64,000 bases of DNA from an uncultured Ruminococcus sp. (GCA_900545345.1 UQYQ01000011.1:1-64000), one strand, 5' to 3'; positions 27,201-35,908 are shown, counted from the stretch's first letter. The notes: generated by a model from the letters alone, not told the origin. Program-made: numbers and translations.

Positions 27201-27733
27201 TCAATCAGGATGAAACAGGTTCATGTCAAAAGTTCAAAGACGATGAAAAAGTAAAGATTTTTGCAATGCTTTCTCATAAAAAGCTTTACACAACTAAGAG
27301 CAGCACTCAAATGGCCTTTACAGAGTTTGAGGACCAGACAGGTGAAATTGAGGTTATTATTTTTCCGAATCTTTTTGAAAAGTACAAAAGTATATTGGGT
27401 GACGGTTCTATTTTAATAATAAAAGGAAAGATTTCTATCAAAGAAGACGAAGCACCGAAAATTATTGCCGAAGAGATTGAAAGTCTGGACTTTTTTGAAG
27501 CTTCGCTGAAAAATAAATCTTTATGGCTGAAGCTGAAATCAAGTGATAAGCAAAAAATAAATGAAATAGTTGTGTGTTCCCGAAATAACATAGGGCAGTC
27601 AAAGCTTATATTTTATTTTGACGACATAAATAAAAAGACAATGCATAAAGAAATTGCAGGTATTAAAATAACAAATAATTTTCTCACTCAAATAAAAAAT
27701 ATTGTCGGAGAAGAGAATATTGCTGTTAAATGA
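24266..27733 (+). CDS. dnaE: DNA polymerase III alpha subunit DnaE
   Basis: Replicative polymerase, 1155 residues. An N-terminal PHP domain (FVHLHVHSEYSLLDG, VTDHGNMY, NDCHYIS) precedes the C-family polymerase core with PGRGSGAGSLCAYCIGIT and MPDFDIDFC (catalytic Asp pair), YQEQVMQI and the palm/fingers region, a helix-hairpin-helix part, and a C-terminal OB fold (KVKIFAMLSHKKLYTT). The PHP metal residues appear intact, as expected for DnaE-type proofreading or structural roles. Clostridia also carry PolC; it is not in this window. RBS AAAGGAG before ATG 24266. Confidence 0.95.
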   Translation: MTDFVHLHVHSEYSLLDGACRISDLVRKAKDLGQDAIAVTDHGNMYAAVEFYNECKKQGIKPIIGCEVYVAPRTRFDKVNKIDTSPYHLVLLCKDMKGYQNLIKLVSIGYTEGFYSRPRVDIESLKKYSEGLICLSACLAGEVARKLTNSDYNGAKETALLYRDIFGEGNYYIEVQNHKFYEQERILPLQFKLSKETGIPLAATNDCHYISKDDANSQRILMCISTNTTVNDPKSMEFPTEEFYVKSGSEMLELFEEVPQAVSNTRVIADMCNIEFEFGKTKLPYFHIDGVDDNISYFKEMCEIGLKNRYGSPSDEAYERLSYEIDIITQMGYVDYYLIVWDFINYAKQHDIPVGPGRGSGAGSLCAYCIGITEIDPLKYNLLFERFLNPERISMPDFDIDFCIEGRQRVIDYVQNKYGSDHVAQIVTFGTLAARASVRDVARAMALPYQTGDLVAKLIPREIKITIDKALAKVSELKELYSKDKKIHELLDMARKIEGMPRNTSTHAAGVVITKNPVDEYVPLQSNDGQIVTQYTMTVLESLGLLKIDFLGLRNLTVINNCQKLIRFSDPEFDIKNISYDDKPVYDMLSNGKTEGVFQFESAGMTATIMRLQPERLEDLIAVISLYRPGPMDSIPTYIRNRHNPDYVKYKTPLLKDILDVTYGCIVYQEQVMQIFRTLAGYSYGRADIVRRAMAKKKHKVLEAERKAFIFGEKNSDGTVNCTGAVANGVDERVANEIFDEMISFASYAFNKSHAAAYATVAYQTAYLKCHYYKPYMASLMTSVITDNTSKLIEYISECEKNHVKMLHLDINKSCEGFVAEDEGIRFALLAIKSLGRGVIAKIISERKMSGEYKSLQDFCERTFDFINVRAVEALIKSGAFDCFPTNRKQMIQSYEMILQSLNENRKRNISGQLDLFGEISADDDGSMQFNIPYVPEFDKNELLTMEKQILGIYVSGHPLDSYSEVVKASRFTEISQIINQDETGSCQKFKDDEKVKIFAMLSHKKLYTTKSSTQMAFTEFEDQTGEIEVIIFPNLFEKYKSILGDGSILIIKGKISIKEDEAPKIIAEEIESLDFFEASLKNKSLWLKLKSSDKQKINEIVVCSRNNIGQSKLIFYFDDINKKTMHKEIAGIKITNNFLTQIKNIVGEENIAVK

Positions 27734-27753
27734 CATTAAAGAAAGGACATTTT

Positions 27754-27921
27754 ATGAGGGAAATTGAATATGATGTAGTAAAAATAGACGGCGATTATGC
27801 ACATTTAAAAGATATTAAAACCGGTGATGAGATTTTAGTTGCTATGGCTTTGCTTCCTGAAGAAACAGATGAGGGTATCAGACTTCTATATAAAGATTTT
27901 GAATACAGTGTAATAAAATAG
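27754..27921 (+). CDS. Small conserved-looking protein downstream of dnaE, unknown
   Basis: 55 residues, acidic (MREIEYDVVKIDGDYAHLKDI). ATG 27754 has AAAGGA 7 bases upstream; an ATG at 27730 overlapping the dnaE stop lacks a site. The short beta-rich pattern (VKIDGDYAHLKDIKTGDEILV) resembles small beta-barrel folds. No family is recognised. Confidence 0.6.
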   Translation: MREIEYDVVKIDGDYAHLKDIKTGDEILVAMALLPEETDEGIRLLYKDFEYSVIK

Positions 27922-27999
27922 TAAAAAAGCTGTGGTAAATTTCATTAAAGTATGGTATACTAATTTTAAATATTTTATTTAATTGATTGGAGAGAAATA

Positions 28000-29280
28000 A
28001 TGGCAATAAGCAAAAAAAGAGAAAAAATAGCAGACGGGATTTATGTTACTGCTATTCATGATAAAAAGTTCAATGTGAATACAATTGGTATCAGATTTAT
28101 ATCTAAAGTTGACGAGAAAAAAGCTTCTGCTTATTCATTGGTAACAAGAATGCTGCAGACAACGAATTCAAAGTACCAAACAAGAACCAAGCTGACAAAA
28201 GAATTGACAAGACTTTACGGTGCGGGGATTTCACAAAGTGTATTCAGGCTCGGAGATTGCCAGACTTTTTATCTTGGTGCTAATTGTATCTGTGACCGTT
28301 TTGCACTTGAGGGCGAAGATGTTACAAACAGAGTAGTTCAGATACTCCTTGATTGTATTTGTTCGCCTAATCTTGTTGACGGAAAATTCAAAGAAAGTGA
28401 TTTTCAAATAATCAAGCAGGAACTTATTGATAATATCAATAATAAAATCAATGATAAAAGGAGCTATGCAATTGATAAAGCTTTAAACACCGTTTTTGAA
28501 AATGAGCCTGCAGGTATTCCTTTAGACGGTGCGGTTGATGTTTTAGAAAAAATAACCTGTTTTGATGCTTTTAAAGAGTATCAGGAAATGCTTAAAACTT
28601 CTCTTATTGAGATAACTGTTGCCGGCGGCGGTGATTTTGATGAAATTGCTGCTCTTATTAAGAACAGGTTCAGTAATATTGAAAGAGAATATGTTCAAGA
28701 AAATTTTGTAACATTAAGCCCTGCTAAGGAACAAATTTCTGAGATTTCAGAAGAGTTTGATGTATTGCAGTGCAAAATGGTTTTGGCACTTAAAACCGAT
28801 ATAAAAGACCCTGAGCAGTTAAAGCTGTTTGCATTAATGTTCGGAGGACTGCCGTCTTCAAAACTGTTTGTCAATGTCCGTGAAAAGCTAAGTCTTTGTT
28901 ATTACTGTGCTGCGAATATTATTCCGGAAAAAGGTGTTATGCTCATAGACAGCGGTGTTGAGTCCTCTAATATTGAAAAAGCGAAAAATGAGATTTTAAA
29001 ACAGCTTAATGAAATGGCAAACGGTAATTTCACTGATGAAGAGCTTGAGAATGCCAAAACGGCTGTCTGCGGTTCTCTGCGTTCATATAATGATACTGCG
29101 TCCGGCTTGGCGACATGGTGGCTGACACAGTTGTGTGTATGGGACAGAGAGTTCTCTCCTGAGGACGCAATAGAAAAATACAACAGCATAACAAGAGAAG
29201 AAATCATTGAGGCTGCAAAAAGCTATAAGCTTGATACTGTTTATATTATGTCAGGCAAAGAAGACGGAGGTGCTGAGTAA
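28000..29280 (+). CDS. M16-family peptidase-like protein, inactive subunit (YfmF-like)
   Basis: 426 residues with the M16 double-domain layout, but the zinc motif HxxEH is absent: the expected position reads SLVTRMLQTTNSKY. It is therefore the non-catalytic partner. The C-terminal half keeps the M16 glycine-rich region (ALMFGGLPSSKLFVNVREKLSLCY). It ends at the first base of the next gene, which is the active partner, so the two form a coupled pair as in Bacillus yfmF-yfmH. Confidence 0.85.
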   Translation: MAISKKREKIADGIYVTAIHDKKFNVNTIGIRFISKVDEKKASAYSLVTRMLQTTNSKYQTRTKLTKELTRLYGAGISQSVFRLGDCQTFYLGANCICDRFALEGEDVTNRVVQILLDCICSPNLVDGKFKESDFQIIKQELIDNINNKINDKRSYAIDKALNTVFENEPAGIPLDGAVDVLEKITCFDAFKEYQEMLKTSLIEITVAGGGDFDEIAALIKNRFSNIEREYVQENFVTLSPAKEQISEISEEFDVLQCKMVLALKTDIKDPEQLKLFALMFGGLPSSKLFVNVREKLSLCYYCAANIIPEKGVMLIDSGVESSNIEKAKNEILKQLNEMANGNFTDEELENAKTAVCGSLRSYNDTASGLATWWLTQLCVWDREFSPEDAIEKYNSITREEIIEAAKSYKLDTVYIMSGKEDGGAE

Positions 29281-30566
29281 TGAGTTTTGATAAGCAAATA
29301 ATCAAAAGTGAGCGTTTAAGTGAAAGCTATTATAAAATCAAGCACCCGTCAGGTTTGACTGTTTTAGTCTGGGAAATGCCTGAGTTTTCATCTGTATATG
29401 CTTTGTTCGGAACAAAATACGGTTCTATAAATACAAAATTCAAGACAAAAAACGATAAAGATTTTATTGAAGTTCCCGAGGGTATTGCCCATTTTTTAGA
29501 GCATAAGCTTTTTGAGAATGAAGATTGTGATGTTTTTGAACTATATGCAAAAACCGGTGCAAGCGGAAATGCTTACACTTCATTTGACCAAACAGCATAT
29601 TTGTTCAGCTGTACTGAGAATTATAAGGAATCTCTTAAGATTTTGCTTGACTTTGTTCAGTCACCTTATTTCACGCAGGAGACTGTTGACAAAGAGCAGG
29701 GAATAATCGGTCAGGAAATCAGAATGTGTGAGGATACGCCTTGGCGTCAGGTTTTCTTCAATCTTTTAAGATGTCTTTATGTGGAACACCCTGTTAAAAT
29801 TGAGATTGCGGGTACTGTTGAATCTATTGCGGAGATTGATGCAGATTTGCTTTACAGCTGTTATAACACATTCTACAATTTAAACAACATGGCACTTTCT
29901 ATTGCCGGTAATATAAAGCTTGATGAAGTTTTAGCTATATGTGACGAACATTTAAAAATCAAAGAAAATCCTGAGCTTGTTACTGCTTTTCCCGATGAGC
30001 CTGACGAAGTGAATGAGAAACTTTTCATACAAAAAATGGCAGTAGGTACGCCGCTTTTTGCTATAGGGTATAAATCTGTTCCGTTTGACGGAAAAGACAG
30101 AATAAGAAAAGAGCTTGAGGCTTCAATTCTGCTTAATTTAATTTGCGGTTCGACCTCAGAACTTTATAAATCTTTGTATGATGAGGGATTGATTAATTCT
30201 AATTTTTATACTGAGGTTGATTCAGGAGATGGTTTCTTTGCAAGTGTATTTTCAGGTGAATCTAAGAATCCGCAGAAAGTATTTGAAAGAATTAAAGAAG
30301 AGATTTCAAGAATAAAATCCGAGGGAATAGACTCAGATATGTTTGAGATAATTAAAAAGGCTGAATACGGTAAGCTTATAAGCGGACTTAACAGTGCGGA
30401 AAAATGTGCAACATTAATGTTTGAATCGGATTTGCTTATCGGAGTAGACGCTTTTGAAAATATAGAAGCTTTAGCAAGCATTACTGAACAAAATATTCTA
30501 GAAAGCATTGATGTTTTATTTGATAATAATAAATCTGCTATTTCAATAGTGGAAGCGAATGTTTAA
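29280..30566 (+). CDS. M16-family zinc peptidase, active subunit (YfmH-like)
   Basis: 428 residues. The inverted zinc motif is HFLEH (in GIAHFLEHKLFENED) with the distal Glu in KEQGIIGQEIRMCED. Coupled to the inactive partner (ATG shares one base with its stop). Role in peptide turnover is inferred from family. Confidence 0.88.
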   Translation: MSFDKQIIKSERLSESYYKIKHPSGLTVLVWEMPEFSSVYALFGTKYGSINTKFKTKNDKDFIEVPEGIAHFLEHKLFENEDCDVFELYAKTGASGNAYTSFDQTAYLFSCTENYKESLKILLDFVQSPYFTQETVDKEQGIIGQEIRMCEDTPWRQVFFNLLRCLYVEHPVKIEIAGTVESIAEIDADLLYSCYNTFYNLNNMALSIAGNIKLDEVLAICDEHLKIKENPELVTAFPDEPDEVNEKLFIQKMAVGTPLFAIGYKSVPFDGKDRIRKELEASILLNLICGSTSELYKSLYDEGLINSNFYTEVDSGDGFFASVFSGESKNPQKVFERIKEEISRIKSEGIDSDMFEIIKKAEYGKLISGLNSAEKCATLMFESDLLIGVDAFENIEALASITEQNILESIDVLFDNNKSAISIVEANV

Positions 30567-30611
30567 ATTAAATCTGTATAAAAAAATTCATTTAGGAACG
30601 GAGGACATAAA

Positions 30612-31934
30612 ATGACATCAGCGACGCTGGGACTTCTGGCAAAGACGGTTACAAATATCAGTGAGATAGAGCAAAATCCCGATAAGGTATATTTTCCTTT
30701 TTTAGGCGGAGATAATATATTTACTAATGGGTTCAGGCTTAACAATGAAATGTTTACTATTCCCGGTACAAATTTTGCGGTATATTGGTATGGTTTTTTA
30801 ATAGCACTTGGGATTTTACTCGCTATGATTTATGGTTTTAAGAAAATGAGAAGCTTCGGTATTGACCCTGACAGAGCTACAGATGCAGTTATCGGAGGAC
30901 TAATAGGTGCGATTATCGGTGCAAGGCTTTATTATGTGATTTTCAGCTTCAGTGACTATTTAACAGAATCAGGTTCTGTTGACTGGAAGGCAATTATAAG
31001 CATTCGTGACGGAGGCCTCGCTATCTATGGCGGTATTATAGGTGCAATTTTAGTAGGCGGAATAATTGCTAAAATAAAAAAACTCAAGCTTGTTGCTTTA
31101 CTGGATGTTGTTGCACCGTGTTTTTTAATAGGACAAGCAATCGGTCGATGGGGAAATTTCTTCAATCAGGAAGCCTTTGGTTCGAATACCACGCTTCCAT
31201 GGGGAATGATGAGTTCAAAGACAATTTCGTATCTTTCAGAGGTTCAGACTGAAATTGCTGATAAAGCTGGTGTTGTAATAGACCAGTATTTACCTGTTCA
31301 TCCTTGCTTTTTATACGAATCTTTATGGTGTATATTAGGCTTTGTACTTCTTCATTTATATGCTAAGCACAGAAAATTTGACGGTGAAGTATTTTTAATG
31401 TACATTGGCTGGTATGGACTCGGAAGATTTTTTATAGAAATGCTCAGAACGGACAGCTTGTATCTTGCAAACATTAAAATTTCAGAGCTTGTTGCGGGAA
31501 CTTGTGTTTTAGTTTCAATCATACTGATAATAATATTCAGAAGCATGGTCAAGAGGAATGAGAATTATAAGCTATATGCAGATACAGATATTTCAAAAGC
31601 ACAGCTTGCCGAATATGATATGTTTGTAAATATGAAATCAGAAAAATCACAGCTTAAGAAACAAATTAAGAAAGCTAAAGCAAGGGGTGAGGACTTCTCA
31701 AAGCTTCAGGCAGAATATGATGAGAAGTTCGGTGAAAATGCAAAAAAGCCTGAAATAAAAATAGATTTATCTGGTGACAAAGAGAGCTATAGGCCTATAA
31801 TTGAAGACGATCAAGCTATAACATCGAATTTAGATATGGACACCGTCATAGACGAATCTGACATAGATGAGCTTAACAAGCTTGAACCGATTGAAGCTTC
31901 AGACAATGATAAGGAGGACAACGATAATGAGTAA
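30612..31934 (+). CDS. lgt: Prolipoprotein diacylglyceryl transferase with long acidic C-terminal tail
   Basis: Membrane enzyme that moves diacylglycerol onto the Cys of prolipoproteins. The signature GRWGNFFNQEAFG and the RDGGLAIYGG segment are present, with about seven hydrophobic helices over residues 50-310. At 440 residues it is far longer than the usual 260-300: the extra about 120 residues after the last helix are charged, with a Lys-rich coiled stretch (SEKSQLKKQIKKAKARGED) and a very acidic end (LEPIEASDNDKEDNDNE). GGAGG lies 7 bases before ATG 30612. It overlaps folD by 8 bases. Confidence 0.92.
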   Translation: MTSATLGLLAKTVTNISEIEQNPDKVYFPFLGGDNIFTNGFRLNNEMFTIPGTNFAVYWYGFLIALGILLAMIYGFKKMRSFGIDPDRATDAVIGGLIGAIIGARLYYVIFSFSDYLTESGSVDWKAIISIRDGGLAIYGGIIGAILVGGIIAKIKKLKLVALLDVVAPCFLIGQAIGRWGNFFNQEAFGSNTTLPWGMMSSKTISYLSEVQTEIADKAGVVIDQYLPVHPCFLYESLWCILGFVLLHLYAKHRKFDGEVFLMYIGWYGLGRFFIEMLRTDSLYLANIKISELVAGTCVLVSIILIIIFRSMVKRNENYKLYADTDISKAQLAEYDMFVNMKSEKSQLKKQIKKAKARGEDFSKLQAEYDEKFGENAKKPEIKIDLSGDKESYRPIIEDDQAITSNLDMDTVIDESDIDELNKLEPIEASDNDKEDNDNE

Positions 31935-32784
31935 TATTATTGACGGAAAGGCAGTATCACAAAGCGTAAAGGACAGAATTAAAGAAGAAGTAACAGCACT
32001 TAAAGCTGAACATGGAGTTGTACCTGGTCTTGCGGTAATAATAGTAGGTGACAATCCTGCGTCAAGAATTTATGTAAACAATAAGAAAAAAGCCTGTGAA
32101 TATGTTGGATTTGACTCATATGAGTATGCGCTGCCTGAGGAAACGACAGAAACAGAGCTTTTAGAGCTTATAAAAAAACTGAACAATGATGAAAAAATCG
32201 ACGGTATTCTATGTCAGTTACCGCTTCCGAAGCACATTGATGAGAATGTTATAATAAATAATATTGCACCGAATAAGGATGTAGATGCATTTCACCCTGT
32301 AAATGTCGGAAAGATAATGATAGGAGATTACAGTTTTCTTCCTTGTACGCCGGCAGGTGTTATGGAGCTCATCGCTTCAACCGGTGTTGATATTAAAGGA
32401 AAAGAATGTGTAGTAGTAGGAAGAAGTAATATTGTCGGAAAGCCTATGTCTATGCTTTTACTTCACAAAAGCGGAACAGTTACTATCTGTCACTCAAAGA
32501 CTAAGGATTTAAAGGCAGAGTGTAAAAGAGCAGATATTCTTGTTGCGGCTGTTGGTGTTCCTAATCTTATAACTGGTGATATGGTAAAAGAAGGTGCTGT
32601 TGTTATAGATGTCGGTATGAACAGGCTTGAAAACGGAAAACTTTGCGGAGATGTTGAGTTTGAGTCTGCTTCAAAAGCAGCAGGTTATATCACTCCTGTT
32701 CCGGGCGGAGTAGGACCTATGACAATAGCAATGCTTATGCAGAATACTTTAACGGCAGCAAAAGTAAACAGAAATATTATTTGA
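31927..32784 (+). CDS. folD: Bifunctional methylene-THF dehydrogenase/cyclohydrolase
   Basis: Interconverts methylene-THF and formyl-THF for one-carbon metabolism. Seen: SRIYVNNKKKACEYVGFDS (catalytic Lys), ILCQLPLPKH, DVDAFHPVN, CTPAGVMELI, VVGRSNIVGKP (NADP) and YITPVPGGVGPMT. 285 residues. ATG 31927 follows AAGGAGG (31910-31917 region); upstream in-frame starts overlap lgt too far. Confidence 0.94.
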   Translation: MSNIIDGKAVSQSVKDRIKEEVTALKAEHGVVPGLAVIIVGDNPASRIYVNNKKKACEYVGFDSYEYALPEETTETELLELIKKLNNDEKIDGILCQLPLPKHIDENVIINNIAPNKDVDAFHPVNVGKIMIGDYSFLPCTPAGVMELIASTGVDIKGKECVVVGRSNIVGKPMSMLLLHKSGTVTICHSKTKDLKAECKRADILVAAVGVPNLITGDMVKEGAVVIDVGMNRLENGKLCGDVEFESASKAAGYITPVPGGVGPMTIAMLMQNTLTAAKVNRNII

Positions 32785-32800
32785 AAGAAAGTTGATTGTA

Positions 32801-33016
32801 ATGAAAAATAAAGGTTATATTTTTCTAATCATTTTGTCTATTATTTTGTTTGTTATATCTATTAGTATATTAAATAATACAAAGTTCATAGCACCTGTTA
32901 TTATAGTCGTTAGTATATATCTGTTTTTAGGTGCAGTTATTAAATTATGCAAAAATAATGATAAATTAAAAAACACTGTTATATGTGCTTTAGATTTATT
33001 ATTCTGGCTGCCGTAA
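32801..33016 (+). CDS. Small membrane protein, unknown function
   Basis: 71 residues, almost entirely hydrophobic with two or three membrane segments. ATG 32801 is preferred over TTG 32792. It lies 16 bases after folD. No family is recognised. Confidence 0.5.
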   Translation: MKNKGYIFLIILSIILFVISISILNNTKFIAPVIIVVSIYLFLGAVIKLCKNNDKLKNTVICALDLLFWLP

Positions 33017-33048
33017 AAACATTGATATAGCAGTCAAATATTAAAAAA

Positions 33049-33089
33049 TTGTAAAATCTATTTACTTTTGGTATTATTTATGATATTAT
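33049..33089 (+). promoter_or_regulatory. Two overlapping sigma-A promoters of rpsO
   Basis: First: TTGTAA (33049-33054), 17 bases, TATTAT (33072-33077) with an extended TGG. Second: TTTACT (33061-33066), 17 bases, TATTAT (33084-33089). Either would give a leader of about 115-135 bases before rpsO. Confidence 0.55.
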
Positions 33090-33116
33090 ATATAGCGTTG
33101 TGATTAACAACATTAA

Positions 33117-33185
33117 CCCATGTTCTTTGATTACGGCGAATGCCCGAAACGGGACGTATCTTTACCGTGGTCTATGACATTTGGG
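33117..33185 (+). promoter_or_regulatory. Candidate S15 autoregulatory leader
   Basis: CCCA (33117-33120) can pair with TGGG (33182-33185), TACGG (33132-33136) with CCGTG (33165-33169), and CCCG/CGGG closes an AAA loop (33143-33153). A nested structure ending 27 bases before rpsO fits the known habit of S15 to bind its own leader. Fold not computed. Confidence 0.45.
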
Positions 33186-33212
33186 AAATTTATAAGAAAG
33201 AGGTACATTTTT

Positions 33213-33479
33213 ATGCTAAGAAAAGAAGAAAAAACAGCTGTTATCGAAGCTAACAGAAAGCACGATACAGATACAGGTTCACCTGAGGTTCAAATCGCTA
33301 TTTTAACTAAGAGAATTAACGATTTGACAGAACATCTAAAGGTTCATAAAAAGGACCATCACTCAAGAAGAGGTCTTTTGAAGCTTGTTGGTAAGAGAAG
33401 AAATTTACTCAGCTATCTTCAGAAGAAAGATGTTGAAAGATACAGAGCTACAATCGAAAAGCTTGGTATCCGTAAGTAA
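33213..33479 (+). CDS. rpsO: 30S ribosomal protein S15
   Basis: 88 residues, standard length, with the S15 signature DTGSPEVQIAILTKRINDLTEHL and HHSRRGLLKLVGKRRNLLSYL. ATG 33213 follows AAGAGG; the frame is open upstream to 33120 only by chance. It precedes pnp, as in many bacteria, but a terminator separates the two. Confidence 0.97.
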   Translation: MLRKEEKTAVIEANRKHDTDTGSPEVQIAILTKRINDLTEHLKVHKKDHHSRRGLLKLVGKRRNLLSYLQKKDVERYRATIEKLGIRK

Positions 33480-33493
33480 ATTAAGTTATCAAT

Positions 33494-33526
33494 AAGGCAG
33501 AAGCGTTTATTCGCTGTCTGCCTTTT
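33494..33526 (+). terminator. Terminator after rpsO
   Basis: AAGGCAG(A)AGCG (from 33494) pairs with CGCT(G)TCTGCCTT (to 33525), followed by TTTT. Confidence 0.75.
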
Positions 33527-33564
33527 GGTGTATATTGTGGCAGTGAGTAATTAGCAATAAATAG

Positions 33565-33597
33565 AGGGTTTTAAGAGAGTTTAACCCTGTATTTTTT
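33565..33597 (+). terminator. Terminator-like hairpin upstream of pnp
   Basis: AGGGTT (33565-33570) pairs with AACCCT (33583-33588), followed by GTATTTTTT. It may be a second rpsO terminator or an attenuator for pnp. A further hairpin TTTTGTC/GACAAAA lies at 33617-33634. Confidence 0.4.
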
Positions 33598-33654
33598 GCT
33601 AAAGCTCCTGTCAATATTTTGTCGTCTGACAAAAACAAATTTGAAAAGGAGATT

Positions 33655-33747
33655 GCGTGAAAAATACTTTTTCACGCACGTTTTCGAGTCTTTGCCGCAA
33701 AAATCGGTGCGGCAATTTCGGTAAAGCCGAAACCGACTCGAATTCCG
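33655..33747 (+). ncRNA. Structured 5'-leader RNA element, copy B (pnp leader)
   Basis: Hairpin 1 GCGTGAAAAA/TTTTTCACGC (33655-33677) is identical to copy A. Outer stem TTCGAGTC (33683-33690) with GACTCGAA (33735-33742); inside it TTGCCGC/GCGGCAA (33692-33698 with 33709-33715) and TTTCGG/CCGAAA (33716-33721 with 33727-33732). The conserved ATTCCG follows, then AAAGGA and the pnp ATG at 33770. This is the copy with the strongest stems. Confidence 0.75.
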
Positions 33748-33769
33748 AAGAAAGGAAAAGTGATTTTAA

Positions 33770-35890
33770 ATGTTTGAGAATTTCAGAACTTTTGAAACAA
33801 CCTATGCCGGCAGACCGCTTGTTATTGAAACAGGCAAGACATGTGAGCTTTCAAACGGCTCATGCTGGGTTCGTTACGGCGAAACAGTAGTTATGGCTAA
33901 TGTAACTGCTTCTGCAAAGCCAAGAGAGGGGATTGACTTTTTCCCATTATCAGTTGACTTTGAAGAAAGACTTTATTCAGTGGGAAGAATACCGGGCTCT
34001 TTCATGAAGAGAGAGGGAAAGCCTGCAGATAAGGCTATTTTAACATCAAGAATGGTAGACAGACAGATAAGACCGCTTTTCCCAAAGGATATGAGAAACG
34101 ATGTTTCTGTTGTTATGACAGTTTTAGCTGTTGACCCTGACAATTCACCTGAAGTTGCAGGAATGATTGCTACTTCTGTAGCACTGTCAATTTCCGATAT
34201 TCCTTTTAACGGACCTATCGCAGGACTTAGTGTAGGACTTGTTGACGGTGAAATTATTTTAAATCCAACTCTTGAGCAGAGAGAGAGAAATCATCTAAAC
34301 TTAACAGTTGCAGGTTCAGCTGAAAAAATCGTAATGATTGAAGCCGGTGCTGACGAAGTTGACGATGATACAATGCTTGAAGCTATTTTAAAAGGTCATG
34401 AAGAAATAAAGAAGATGGTTGCTTTTATTTCTGATGTTCAAAAAGAAATCGGAAAGCCTAAGTTTGAGTTTGAGTCACAGGATGTTAACCATGATTTGTT
34501 TGACCAAATCGAAGAATTTGCAGCTGAAGATGTTAAGGCAGCTCTTGATACAAATGATAAAAATGTTCGTGATGCAAGATTACAGCCTATCATTGACGCT
34601 ATTCACGAAAAGTTCGATAATGAAGAAAAAGATAATGCCCTAATGATTGATGAAATTATTTATAAGCTTCAGAAGAAAATTGTAAGAGCATGGCTGTATG
34701 AAGGCAAGAGAGTTGACGGAAGAGGCATTGATGAAATCAGACCTTTAGCGTCAGAAGTCGGCGTATTGCCTAGAGTTCACGGTTCGGGAATTTTCACAAG
34801 AGGACAAACACAGGTAATGACTATTTGTACTCTCGGACCTGTAAGTGATGCACAGAAGCTTGACGGATTAGACGAAGAAGTTTCAAAGAGATATATTCAC
34901 CATTATAACTTCCCATCATATTCGGTGGGTGAAACAAGACCTTCAAGAGGACCTGGAAGAAGAGAGGTAGGACATGGAGCATTGGCTGAAAAGGCACTTG
35001 TTCCTGTAATTCCTAGCGTTGAAGAATTTCCTTATGCTATCAGAATGGTATCAGAGGTTCTTTCTTCTAACGGTTCAACCTCACAGGGCTCAATCTGCGG
35101 TTCAACTCTTGCTTTGATGGATGCCGGTGTTCCGATTAAAGCACCTGTTGCAGGTATTTCATGCGGTCTTATAACCAAGGAAGACGGAAGCTTCCAGACA
35201 ATGGTTGACATTCAGGGACTTGAAGACTTTTACGGCGATATGGACTTTAAGGTTGGCGGTACAAAGAAGGGTATTACAGCTATTCAGGTTGATATTAAGG
35301 TTGACGGTTTAACTCCTGAAATTATTAAGGAAGCTTTTGAAAAAACTCACAAAGCAAGACTTTATATCTTAGATGAAATTATGCTTAAGGCTATTCCTGA
35401 GCCAAGACCTGAGGTTAATAAGTGGGCTCCTAAGATGCTGACAACAAAGGTTCCGGTTGATAAAATCAGAGAAGTTATCGGTTCAGGCGGTAAGGTTATT
35501 CAGAAGATTGCGGCTGACTGTGACTGTAAGATTGACATTGAAGAAGACGGAAATGTATTTGTTTCCGGTCTTGATATGGACAAGTGTCAGGCTGCTATTT
35601 CAATTATTGATACTATTGCAAACGACCCTGAAATCGGTTCGATATACAAAGGTAAAGTTGTAAGAATTATGAATTTCGGTGCTTTTGTTGAAATAGCTCC
35701 GGGAAAAGACGGATTAGTTCATATTTCAAAGCTTGATAAGGAGAGAGTAAACAAGGTTGAAGATGTTGTTTCAATCGGTGATGAAATTGTTGTCAAAGTA
35801 ATGGAAATTGATGAACAGGGAAGAATAAATCTTTCAAGAAAAGATGCTTTAGCAGATATTGAAGCTAAGAAAGCAGCACAAAACGGGTAG
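33770..35890 (+). CDS. pnp: Polyribonucleotide nucleotidyltransferase (PNPase)
   Basis: 3'-5' phosphorolytic exoribonuclease, 706 residues, homotrimer. Two RNase PH domains (first: MANVTASAKPREGIDFFPLSV; second: RVHGSGIFTRGQTQV, SSNGSTSQGSICGSTLALMD), a KH domain (VIGSGGKVIQKIAADCDCKIDI) and an S1 domain (YKGKVVRIMNFGAFVEIAPG). In other bacteria pnp autoregulates through its leader; here the leader holds the structured element. Confidence 0.96.
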   Translation: MFENFRTFETTYAGRPLVIETGKTCELSNGSCWVRYGETVVMANVTASAKPREGIDFFPLSVDFEERLYSVGRIPGSFMKREGKPADKAILTSRMVDRQIRPLFPKDMRNDVSVVMTVLAVDPDNSPEVAGMIATSVALSISDIPFNGPIAGLSVGLVDGEIILNPTLEQRERNHLNLTVAGSAEKIVMIEAGADEVDDDTMLEAILKGHEEIKKMVAFISDVQKEIGKPKFEFESQDVNHDLFDQIEEFAAEDVKAALDTNDKNVRDARLQPIIDAIHEKFDNEEKDNALMIDEIIYKLQKKIVRAWLYEGKRVDGRGIDEIRPLASEVGVLPRVHGSGIFTRGQTQVMTICTLGPVSDAQKLDGLDEEVSKRYIHHYNFPSYSVGETRPSRGPGRREVGHGALAEKALVPVIPSVEEFPYAIRMVSEVLSSNGSTSQGSICGSTLALMDAGVPIKAPVAGISCGLITKEDGSFQTMVDIQGLEDFYGDMDFKVGGTKKGITAIQVDIKVDGLTPEIIKEAFEKTHKARLYILDEIMLKAIPEPRPEVNKWAPKMLTTKVPVDKIREVIGSGGKVIQKIAADCDCKIDIEEDGNVFVSGLDMDKCQAAISIIDTIANDPEIGSIYKGKVVRIMNFGAFVEIAPGKDGLVHISKLDKERVNKVEDVVSIGDEIVVKVMEIDEQGRINLSRKDALADIEAKKAAQNG

Positions 35891-35908
35891 ATTTATTTTA
35901 ATAAACCA

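Noticed and set aside
33102..33120. Rex box near the rpsO leader (GATTAACAACATTAACCC)
   Set aside because: One half-site only; the second half does not match and spacing is wrong.
33120..33212. N-terminal extension of rpsO (31 extra codons)
   Set aside because: The S15 family starts at MLRKEEK and AAGAGG precedes that ATG; the upstream open frame lies in the structured leader.
33657..33890. Small ORF over the pnp leader
   Set aside because: It runs through the structured leader and out of frame into pnp, with no family match; a shadow.
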